Assembly: GCA_002478145.1 (NCBI GenBank)
Contig: DLMI01000169.1
Coordinates: 34,828 to 87,122, forward strand
Reading direction: 5' to 3'
Source: Acidobacteria bacterium UBA7540
Lineage (GTDB): Bacteria; Acidobacteriota; Terriglobia; UBA7540
DNA length: 52,295 nt
Below, piece after piece: positions 45,978-52,295 of the stretch (positions are counted from its first letter, which is position 1; the number at the start of each line of letters is the position of its first letter). A program made the position numbers and the translations under genes. Under the pieces are notes generated by a model that saw only the letters and a list, made by a program, of their open reading frames with translations, made no database searches and was not told the DNA's origin.

Positions 45978-47812
45978 TGCCCCGTCCACGGCAGCAGGGT
46001 TGGGGGCTCGCTTCGGCAACCACACTGGTTTACCTCTTTCTCTATGCGCCGGTCATCGTCCTGATGTTCTTTTCATTCAACCGCTCGCGCCTTTCCGCGC
46101 ATTGGATGGGCTTCACCGATGAATGGTACGTGCTACTCTGGCGCGACCAACAAATCATCCAGTCGATGCTGAACAGCCTCCTGGTGGCTGGCGCTGCCAC
46201 CCTGGCGTGCGTGGTTTTCGGGACCATGGGGGCGCTGGTCTTCCCGCGCCTTCGCCGGCGCGCCAAGACCATCCTGGATGGAATCGTCTACCTTCCTCTC
46301 GTCATTCCCGAAATCGTCATGGCGGTGGCGATTGTCATCTTCTTGAGCCTGCTGCGCATGCAGTTGAGCCTCTACACCGTCATCATTGCTCATATCACCT
46401 TTTGCATTTCTTACGTGATCATTGTGGTGGGGGCGCGTCTGGCGGGCATGGACCGCTCGATTGAAGAGGCCGCGCTCGACCTGGGGGCGAACGAATGGAC
46501 CACATTTTTCCGCATCACCCTCCCCATTGCAGCGCCCGCTATCCTCTCTGCGGCCTTGCTGGTTTTTACCACCTCGTTTGACGATTACCTGATCACTTCC
46601 TTTGTGGCGGGGGTTCGCTCCACGACCTTGCCACTGGAAATCTATTCGCGGCTGAAACGCGGGGTCACGCCGGAGATCAACGCCATTTCCACCGTGATCC
46701 TGGCGGCGACCATTCCCCTGGTCTACATCGCGCAACGTCTCGAACGCGGCGCCATGAAAGTCCGGGCCGCGGTGTTGAGCGCCACCGCAGTTTTCCTGCT
46801 CATGCTGGCTCCGGTCGTCGCCCGGACCTGGCCCTCCGGCCAAAACCTCCCGCAACTGAACATTTACATCTGGTCCTCGTACATCTCCCCGCGGCTGGTT
46901 CAGGGGTTTGAACGCGAGTTCCACTGCAAGGTCAACTACGACCTCTACGACTCGAACGAAGCCTTGCTGGCAAAACTCCAGGGGGGCAACGTCAGCTATG
47001 ACCTGGTGGTCCCCAGCGATTACATGGTCGAGGTTCTCATCCGGCAGGGATTGCTGGCCCCGCTCGACAAACCCGAGCTGCCCAACGCCTGGGCCAACAT
47101 CGACAGCCGCTTCCTGGGACTTCCCTTCGATCCCCACAACAATTATTCGGTGCCGTACGCTTGGGGGACCACGGGCCTCGCCTACCGCGCCGATCTGGTC
47201 AAGGAGAATGTGGAGAGCTGGTCGGTGTTGTTCGATTCTCGTTACGCCGGCCACATCCTTCTGCTCGACGATACGCGCGAAGTCTTCGGCATGGCCCTCA
47301 AGAAGCTTGGCTATTCGCTCAATTCCACCAACCCGGATGAAATCCGGCGGGCCCGCGATCTGCTTCTCGGCGAGAAACCTCTCGTGAAGGGGTATAACAG
47401 CTCCAACTTCCAGGAGGACCTCGCCGCCGGGGATGCCTGGATCGCGCAAGCTTACAACGGCAACATGACCTTCGTGATGCGCGACGAGCCGAACCTACGG
47501 TATATTATTCCCAAGGAAGGCTGCACGATTTCCGTCGATTGCACCTGCATCCCGCGCCAGGCTCTGCACAAGAAGCTAGCGGAAGCGTTCATCAACTATT
47601 TCCACCGTCCCGAGGTCGCCGCGCTCTTCGTGAACGATTCGGGTTTTAACACACCCAATCGATACGACAAGAACGAGATCGAACCCTGGCTCCTCCGCAA
47701 TGCCGCCGTCTTTCCCAACCCCGCGTCCCTGGTCCACTGCGAGTTCATGCGCGATATCGGCTCCGTCGCGCAGCTTTACGATCGGTACTGGACCGAGATC
47801 AAAGCGCGATAA
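45977..47812 (+). CDS. PotC permease-PotD substrate-binding protein fusion
   Basis: Protein of 611 residues from the ATG at 45977, which overlaps the PotB-like stop. Residues about 1-255 are a PotC-type permease with six TM segments and the EAA motif EEAALDLGANEWTTFFRITLP. A further hydrophobic segment (VLSATAVFLLMLAPVVA, about 262-278) leads into a periplasmic PotD-like binding domain (about 290-611): LNIYIWSSYISP, YDLVVPSDYMVEVL, IPYAWG-like VPYAWGTTGLAY, and AQAYNGNMTFVM. Having the binding protein tethered to one permease is an unusual architecture. A polyamine substrate is likely from the family. Confidence 0.9.
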   Translation: MPRPRQQGWGLASATTLVYLFLYAPVIVLMFFSFNRSRLSAHWMGFTDEWYVLLWRDQQIIQSMLNSLLVAGAATLACVVFGTMGALVFPRLRRRAKTILDGIVYLPLVIPEIVMAVAIVIFLSLLRMQLSLYTVIIAHITFCISYVIIVVGARLAGMDRSIEEAALDLGANEWTTFFRITLPIAAPAILSAALLVFTTSFDDYLITSFVAGVRSTTLPLEIYSRLKRGVTPEINAISTVILAATIPLVYIAQRLERGAMKVRAAVLSATAVFLLMLAPVVARTWPSGQNLPQLNIYIWSSYISPRLVQGFEREFHCKVNYDLYDSNEALLAKLQGGNVSYDLVVPSDYMVEVLIRQGLLAPLDKPELPNAWANIDSRFLGLPFDPHNNYSVPYAWGTTGLAYRADLVKENVESWSVLFDSRYAGHILLLDDTREVFGMALKKLGYSLNSTNPDEIRRARDLLLGEKPLVKGYNSSNFQEDLAAGDAWIAQAYNGNMTFVMRDEPNLRYIIPKEGCTISVDCTCIPRQALHKKLAEAFINYFHRPEVAALFVNDSGFNTPNRYDKNEIEPWLLRNAAVFPNPASLVHCEFMRDIGSVAQLYDRYWTEIKAR

Positions 47813-48224
47813 CACGCCAACTCGTGCTGAAGGAAGTCAGAACGATCCAAGATCAATGGGCTTGGTCTGTTCTTGTTTTGATATTGGTGTATTGCGTTAC
47901 ATAGATTGCTGACCATTATGAACGGGGGCCAGGGGAGCGCTATAATGAGGCACGTGGTTCGGAATCATTTGCTAATTGCGGCAGACGAGCGCGAGGCCAG
48001 CAGCCGTGGCTCGCCAGAATAGGAGCCTTTGGATCAGTTCGTGACTGTAGCCTCCGTATGTACGCTAGTCATCCAGGGCGTTCGATTCAGCGTTACTCGT
48101 GGCGAAGAACACAATGCACCTATTGCAGGAAGAAGGCGAAAAATAGTGAATCTTAGGGTGACGGTATGGACACTGGGGGCTTGAGTGAAAAAGGGTAGCG
48201 TGCTAAGTTCTTTCTGTGGCATGT
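47813..48224. other. Intergenic region before tRNA-Leu
   Basis: No coding sequence of quality is visible. A TATAAT lies at 47941-47946 with only a weak -35 at 17 nt. It could drive an unseen small transcript or the tRNA; I cannot decide. Confidence 0.4.
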
Positions 48225-48313
48225 GCGGGGGTGGCGGAACTGGTAGACGCAAGGGACTTAAAATCCCTTGTCCCTCACGGGACGTGCCGGTTCGATTCCG
48301 GCCCTCCGCACCA
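48225..48313 (+). tRNA. tRNA-Leu (anticodon UAA)
   Basis: 89 nt with encoded CCA. The acceptor stem GCGGGGG pairs with CCTCCGC (one G-U). D-arm GGCGGAACTGGTAGACGC, anticodon loop CTTAAAA in a GGGA/TCCC stem, long class II variable arm, and T-arm GCCGGTTCGATTCCGGC are all present. Confidence 0.97.
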
Positions 48314-48327
48314 GACTTTTGAAGACA

Positions 48328-48343
48328 TGTTCCACGTGAAACA
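48328..48343. promoter_or_regulatory. parS site 1
   Basis: TGTTCCACGTGAAACA, a near-perfect 16-bp ParB-binding palindrome (consensus TGTTTCACGTGAAACA, one difference). It lies 15 nt after the tRNA and about 1.8 kb before parB. Confidence 0.9.
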
Positions 48344-48397
48344 ACTGCGCCGCACCCCCTTGCGCAGTCCCTGCAAAACCTTTAGAATTGGCTGGAG

Positions 48398-49027
48398 ATG
48401 CTGGACGAGGCCACTGTCCGCCAGTTGCTCGAACCGTTCGGACTCAACCTTAGTACCGATCAAATCGGCCAATTGATCGCTTATCTCGAATTGCTCCTGC
48501 GATGGAACAAGAAGATTAACTTGACGGGCATTCGTGACTGGGAAAGTTGCGTTCCCCGGCATTTTGGGGAAAGTCTCTATCTGGGCCGTTGGGTGGAGTT
48601 GAAGGGCAGGCTATTGGATATCGGAAGCGGGGCGGGGTTTCCCGGCTTGAGCTTGAAGATTATCTTTCCGGACTTGTCGGTGACACTTCTTGAACCGGTC
48701 GCCAAGAAGCGGGCGTTCCTCAAAGAGGTAGCCCGAGTTTGTGGAATGAATTTCGTTGAAGTGCGCAAAGAACGCCTGGAGGATTTCGTTGGCGGCCAGT
48801 CAGCGCCGGTTTATGATGGGGCAACGGCGCGAGCGGTGGGGCATCTGGAGGAACTTCTGCCGCTTGCCTGGCGCTGCCTGAAACCCGGGGGAGAGATCTT
48901 CCTCTGGCTCGGCCACCGGCAGGCTAGTGAAGTGGGCCAAATTTACGGCGGGATCAAAGAGGTGGGGAGAATCAGTTTGCCAAGCGGCGGGCAAGGGGAA
49001 ATCTGGTGGGGGAAGAAAACGTCTTGA
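48398..49027 (+). CDS. rsmG: 16S rRNA (guanine527-N7)-methyltransferase RsmG
   Basis: Protein of 209 residues. The SAM-binding motif LLDIGSGAGFPGLSLKI is typical of RsmG/GidB, and DGATARAVG is the conserved later motif (ARAVA type). The N-terminal helices (LELLLRWNKKINLTGIRD) match. It methylates N7 of G527 in 16S rRNA. Its place just before parA-parB is the usual one in bacterial chromosomes near the origin. Confidence 0.95.
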   Translation: MLDEATVRQLLEPFGLNLSTDQIGQLIAYLELLLRWNKKINLTGIRDWESCVPRHFGESLYLGRWVELKGRLLDIGSGAGFPGLSLKIIFPDLSVTLLEPVAKKRAFLKEVARVCGMNFVEVRKERLEDFVGGQSAPVYDGATARAVGHLEELLPLAWRCLKPGGEIFLWLGHRQASEVGQIYGGIKEVGRISLPSGGQGEIWWGKKTS

Positions 49028-49080
49028 GGATGTCATCTTGGGCGAAAGAGGCGATGCCGGGAGGCCGGTCAAATCGGGTG

Positions 49081-49096
49081 TGTTCCACGTGAAACA
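49081..49096. promoter_or_regulatory. parS site 2
   Basis: TGTTCCACGTGAAACA, identical to site 1, 738 bp to its right, between rsmG and parA. It is 6 bp from the MITE-like element. Confidence 0.9.
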
Positions 49097-49102
49097 TAAG
49101 GC

Positions 49103-49271
49103 GCGGTGGTGTCATTCGGGATGGGATGCCTTTCGAAACGCTGGTCATTCCCGCGAAAGCGGGAATCCAGTCCAGCGACAGCGCATTTCCGAGGGTTTGC
49201 CGAGTGGATTCCCGCTTTCGCGGGAATGACTGCGGCTTAGAGCGCCCATGTCTCGCACATGACACCAGCAC
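49103..49271. mobile_element. MITE-like element, long copy, between parS and parA
   Basis: Bounded by GGTGGTGTCATTCG and CACATGACACCAGC, imperfect terminal inverted repeats. Internally a perfect 26-bp inverted repeat (49144-49169 and 49205-49230) whose arms carry CCCGCGAAAGCGGG palindromes. It has no transposase. The left part (GTGTCATT, GGGATGGGAT, CCTTT, GGTCATTCCCGC) matches the copy at 44940 in reverse orientation. Confidence 0.6.
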
Positions 49272-49344
49272 ACAAGGCGCGTTTCACTTGCATAACTTCC
49301 CGGCCTTTGATAGATTTGCCTTGACTTTCTTCGGGTTGGAAACT

Positions 49345-50151
49345 TTGGGACGAGTCATCGCAATTGCCAATCAAAAGGGCGGTGTCGGAAAGACGACTAC
49401 TGCCATCAACCTGGGGGCTGCGCTTGCCAACCGCGATATGTGGACTTTAATCGTGGATTGCGACCCCCAGGCCAACACCACCGGAGGCCTGGGCTTCCCC
49501 AAGGATCCGTCGCGCCGGACCCTATACCATGCGCTTATGCTCGATGTGCCTCTTAGGGAACTTGTGCTGAAGAGCGAGCTTGAGGGACTCCACCTCATCC
49601 CGTCAGACAAGAACCTGGTTGGAGCGACGATCGAGCTTGTGGACCGCCCCGATCGCGAAAAAACCTTGCGGAAAAGGATGGAAGGGTTCCGCGACGAGTT
49701 TAACTACATCCTCCTTGACTGTCCTCCAGCCCTTGATCTGCTCACCCTGAACGCGCTCGTAGCGGCGGATTCCGTTATCGTGCCGGTGCAGTGCGAGTAC
49801 TTCGCGCTGGAGGGGGTCTCCGAGCTTTTCGACACGCTGGTTCGCATTCGGCGCTACCACAACCAGAACCTGGCGGTGGAGGGAATCCTCCTCACCATGT
49901 TCGACGAGCGCACCAACCTCTCGCACCAAGTCCGCGACGATCTGAGGGATTTCTTCGGTGGCCAGGTTTTCTCCACGGTGATACCTCGCAATGTTCGCTT
50001 GGCCGAGGCGCCAAGTTTCGGCAAACCGATTTTCCTCTATGACCCCGATTGTAGGGGAGCCGCCAGTTATCTTGACCTGGCACAGGAGGTCATCAACCAT
50101 GACCAGAAAGGCGTTGGGTCGAGGGCTGAACGCCCTGCTGCAGACAGTTGA
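49345..50151 (+). CDS. parA: Chromosome partitioning ATPase ParA (Soj)
   Basis: Protein of 268 residues when started at the TTG at 49345, directly before GRVIAIANQKGGVGKTT, the deviant Walker A of ParA. DCDPQANTT (Walker A') and LLDCPPALDLLTLNAL (Walker B) follow, with MFDERTNLSHQV later. ParA ATPase drives segregation of the ParB-parS complex. A long in-frame extension back to 49126 runs through the MITE-like element and is not credible. The ribosome-binding site for the TTG is weak. parB starts within the end of parA. Confidence 0.93.
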   Translation: MGRVIAIANQKGGVGKTTTAINLGAALANRDMWTLIVDCDPQANTTGGLGFPKDPSRRTLYHALMLDVPLRELVLKSELEGLHLIPSDKNLVGATIELVDRPDREKTLRKRMEGFRDEFNYILLDCPPALDLLTLNALVAADSVIVPVQCEYFALEGVSELFDTLVRIRRYHNQNLAVEGILLTMFDERTNLSHQVRDDLRDFFGGQVFSTVIPRNVRLAEAPSFGKPIFLYDPDCRGAASYLDLAQEVINHDQKGVGSRAERPAADS

Positions 50152-50953
50152 GTCGGCCACATCCGGCCTCGAGCAAGTACGGCTTGAGCGCATCGATCCC
50201 AACCCGTTTCAGCCGCGCCACGCCTTTTCCGAGGACTCCCTGAAAGAGCTTGCGGATTCCATCCGCGCGAGCGGGGTAGTCCAACCCATTCTTTTGCGCC
50301 ACAGCGCCCTCGCCGAGGGCCGCTACCAGCTCGTAGTGGGTGAGCGTCGATGGCGCGCGGCCCGCCTTGCCGGCCTCGAAACCGTTCCCGCCATTATCCG
50401 CGAGCTTACGGATCAGGACACCCTTGAACTCGCTCTGACCGAGAACCTGCTCCGTCAGGACTTGAACCCGCTCGATGTGGCCCACGCTTATCAGGCGCTC
50501 CAGGAAAAATACCAACTCAGCCACGAGCAGGTTGCAGAGCGGCTGGGCATCAATCGTTCTTCAGTCACTAACACCTTGCGTTTGTTGCGATTACCGCCGG
50601 CCGTCCAGGAGATGCTCTCGAAGGATGAAATCACTTACGGCCACGCGCGGGCGCTCCTGGGTCTGGATTCTGAAGCCGCCCAAGTGCAGCTTGCCTCGAT
50701 GATTGCCAAGCGGGGCCTCTCTGTGCGGCAGGTTGAAAACATGGTGGCGTCTCGGGGAATGAAACCGGCTGCGCAGAAAACCGTGTCCAAGCCTCCAGTG
50801 GATCCCAACGTTCGCGCTGCCGCACTGGAGCTTGAACGAACGCTGGGGACGCGCGTCAAGATCCTTGGCGACGGGCGCCGGGGGAAAATAGAAATCAGCT
50901 ATTTTTCAGCGCAAGATTTGAACAGGATTTACGACTTGATCGTCAGGCGGTAA
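50099..50953 (+). CDS. parB: Chromosome partitioning protein ParB (Spo0J)
   Basis: Protein of 284 residues with AGGAGGT 8 nt before the ATG, overlapping parA by 53 nt. The N-terminal CTP-binding motif GERRWRAARLAG, the ENLLRQDLNPLDVA motif and the central helix-turn-helix (LSHEQVAERLGINRSSVTNTLRLL) are clear; the C-terminal dimerisation domain follows. ParB binds parS and spreads as a CTP-dependent clamp. The two parS sites upstream are its predicted targets. A longer in-frame start at 49991 is inside parA and unlikely. Confidence 0.95.
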   Translation: MTRKALGRGLNALLQTVESATSGLEQVRLERIDPNPFQPRHAFSEDSLKELADSIRASGVVQPILLRHSALAEGRYQLVVGERRWRAARLAGLETVPAIIRELTDQDTLELALTENLLRQDLNPLDVAHAYQALQEKYQLSHEQVAERLGINRSSVTNTLRLLRLPPAVQEMLSKDEITYGHARALLGLDSEAAQVQLASMIAKRGLSVRQVENMVASRGMKPAAQKTVSKPPVDPNVRAAALELERTLGTRVKILGDGRRGKIEISYFSAQDLNRIYDLIVRR

Positions 50954-50997
50954 CACTGCCCTATGTACATTTAACTATTTCTGTTATACCTTGTCCT

Positions 50998-51003
50998 TAT
51001 AAT
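50998..51003 (+). promoter_or_regulatory. -10 element for the bactofilin gene
   Basis: A perfect TATAAT, 42 nt before the ATG. The -35 region is weak, so this is only a candidate. Confidence 0.4.
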
Positions 51004-51045
51004 ATGAACAACCGGGGTAACCAATGATCCCGGTGGGAGGCAACA

Positions 51046-51468
51046 ATGCCATTCGGCTTTGGAAAGTCCAGGCGGCGTCAACTGGCTGATCTCCCCGATG
51101 ACTGGGTCGGGTGGCTTGAGCCTGGTGTGGAGGTTGAGGGGAAGATGAAGGTCGCGTCCGGCCTGATCCGCGTCAACACGCACTTCAGGGGTGAGATTAG
51201 ATGCGAAGGCACGGTGGTGGTCCACGATCAAGGCGAAGTGGATGGGGAAATCCACACCCGCATTATCAGCGTCACGGGGAAATTGAAGGGAAACATCCAC
51301 GCCTCCGAGTTGCTGGAGATCAAAGAACACGGCGTGGTCCTCGGCGCAATTTACACGCCCTGCCTCGTCGTTGATCCCGGAGGCTTCTTCGACGGCGAGT
51401 GCCACATGCCAACACCCGAACCCACCGCCCAAGCCACCAATGGTGTGGGTGCCAAGAGCAATCCCTAG
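51046..51468 (+). CDS. Bactofilin
   Basis: Protein of 140 residues with GGGAGG before the ATG. The core (about 25-120) has repeated G-x-I/V-x-G-x-I strands such as GVEVEGKMKVASGLIRVNTHFRGEI, here seen as VEVEGKM, HFRGEIRCEGTVVV, GEVDGEIHTR, KGNIHASELL, the right-handed beta-helix of polymer-forming bactofilins. A proline/threonine-rich tail follows. In other bacteria bactofilins near parAB organise the segregation machinery or the cell shape. The location next to parB suggests the same, by inference. Confidence 0.88.
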   Translation: MPFGFGKSRRRQLADLPDDWVGWLEPGVEVEGKMKVASGLIRVNTHFRGEIRCEGTVVVHDQGEVDGEIHTRIISVTGKLKGNIHASELLEIKEHGVVLGAIYTPCLVVDPGGFFDGECHMPTPEPTAQATNGVGAKSNP

Positions 51469-52295
51469 CAGTATGTCGGTGACAGATTCCAAGGCACCTA
51501 GGATCAACAACTTAGCGCCTTGCTGAGGTCTGTAAATAGAGCCCAAGAGTTCTCAAAGGACAGCCAGTACCCCCCCCTATGATAGGCTCATACAGTAGCC
51601 TACATCCTTCCGAACAGGAAGAGATCCGGTGTGCCCCCGGCAGGCGTTCCGAACCCCGCGTCGGCCAGTAAATCCTTTGCTTTGAACGGGTCGATTACGC
51701 TGCTGAGCGTGACATCCATGCACTCGTCTGCGATGCTGTCATTCTGAGCATGGATAGCCGAAAGCGGCTATCCGTGATGACAGAAACGGGGTACCGCGGG
51801 GTAAGACCCAAGGGCAGGTTTTTCGTGCCCTGCAAGGGCACAAGATAGTAGCCGGGGGCAACGCCCCCGGAAAGCGCCACCCTCGCTCCCCGACCCTGGA
51901 CGGGTCGTATTCCCTTGGGCCATGGGCCGCAAGGCCGGGGTGACGTTACCCGAATTCGACCCTTTCAGGGTCGGACCTTGTGGGGGGCGCATTTTCCGGG
52001 GGCGTTGCCCCCGGCTACTCTATTGATCCCCTGCGGGGATCAAGCATGGACCGTTCCGAGGACGTTCTGGACGCGCAAAAAGCAGGTAAAACGCCTTCCG
52101 GCCCGCTCGGCCTAAATTGCTCAATTGAAACGAGTAATTCATCGAGTTTCTGGAGAGCGCACCACCGGGTGGCGCAGACATGCGACAGTTTGCATGTCTG
52201 CGATAGAACCGATACCTGGGTGACGGTGTTGAGGCCACGGCGAGAGGGCAAGCATAATTCGCAGACATCACAAAGAAGCTGTGAAAGAATTGGCG
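51469..52295. other. Hairpin-rich non-coding end of the window
   Basis: No credible gene. Hairpins: GGATAGCCG-AAAG-CGGCTATCC (51752-51773, inside TGTCAT/ATGACA at 51737-51782); GACCC/GGGTC (51892-51906); CGACCCT-TTC-AGGGTCG (51957-51973); GATCCCC-TGC-GGGGATC (52025-52041); GCAGACATGC/GCATGTCTGC (52174-52201). The REP-like pair at 51848-52018 lies here. Confidence 0.6.
51848..52018. repeat. REPIN-like pair of 26-bp inverted repeats
   Basis: 51848-51873 and 51993-52018 are perfect reverse complements (26 bp). Each arm holds the hairpin CCGGGGGC-AAC-GCCCCCGG. The structure is like that of the pair at 25613 but the sequence is unrelated. Confidence 0.75.

Noticed and set aside
48216..48476. Small ORF covering the tRNA-Leu gene
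   Set aside because: Translates the tRNA and parS site 1; not a protein gene.
49126..49344. N-terminal extension of ParA
   Set aside because: It translates the MITE-like inverted repeat (e.g. VIPAKAGIQ and its mirror) and lies before the conserved ParA start.

Overview
The window is a high-GC, gene-dense piece of a bacterial chromosome. It carries the replication-initiation set (dnaA, dnaN, gyrB, gyrA) near the left end and the segregation set (rsmG, two parS sites, parA, parB, a bactofilin) near the right end, so it is probably origin-proximal. Several features recall Acidobacteriota: secreted S9 peptidase and carboxypeptidase-regulatory/TPR proteins, GxxExxY genes with CACCAAGACACCAAGG-type ends, a membrane-protein/winged-helix pair, and many small palindromic repeats. 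That assignment rests on gene content and is an inference; no rRNA is present.

Layout. 1-3.5 kb: the 3' part of a CoA-dehydratase activase-like gene, a DUF2252 protein and a HypE-like AIR synthase. 3.7-13 kb, plus strand: dnaA, a candidate oriC with DnaA boxes, dnaN, a terminator, gyrB, an orphan antitoxin-like ORF, gyrA and larE. 13.3-20.4 kb, minus strand, a seven-gene run: selD, GNAT, a membrane-anchored protein, argJ, glmS, NUDIX and a histone-deacetylase-like enzyme. selD is read through an in-frame TGA (selenocysteine) followed by a compact SECIS-like hairpin. glmS has Ser where the catalytic N-terminal Cys is expected. 20.7-27.3 kb: an S9 peptidase, an RHH/RelE toxin-antitoxin pair, a six-TM protein with a winged-helix regulator, a UppS-like cis-prenyltransferase, an SDR and a VapBC pair. 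27.4-38.2 kb: secreted and unknown proteins, two acyl-CoA dehydrogenases, a tandemly duplicated outer-membrane beta-barrel gene, a secreted TPR-type protein and threonine dehydrogenase. 38.5-42.2 kb: a frameshifted BAAT-family hydrolase, then two nearly identical GxxExxY genes bracketing a CusF-SCO1/cytochrome c cassette. 42.2-47.8 kb: a 22-repeat TPR protein and a PotB / PotC-PotD fusion transporter without an adjacent ATPase. 48.2-51.5 kb: tRNA-Leu(UAA), rsmG, parS, parA, parB and a bactofilin. The last 0.8 kb has no credible gene and is full of hairpins.

The least explained features are between the genes. Degenerate repeats with a strict 7-nt period (flavours GAAACTG, GCAGTAG and CTGACTC) occur at seven loci, often as facing arms of a large palindrome. 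There are also REPIN-like inverted pairs and two copies of a MITE-like element, one of them between parS and parA. A shared palindrome of ACTTTGCATCRTAAAGT type lies in front of both the membrane-protein/winged-helix operon and the UppS-like gene, suggesting a small local regulon.

Starts, motifs and repeats were read by eye. Family names come from recognisable motifs, not database searches.
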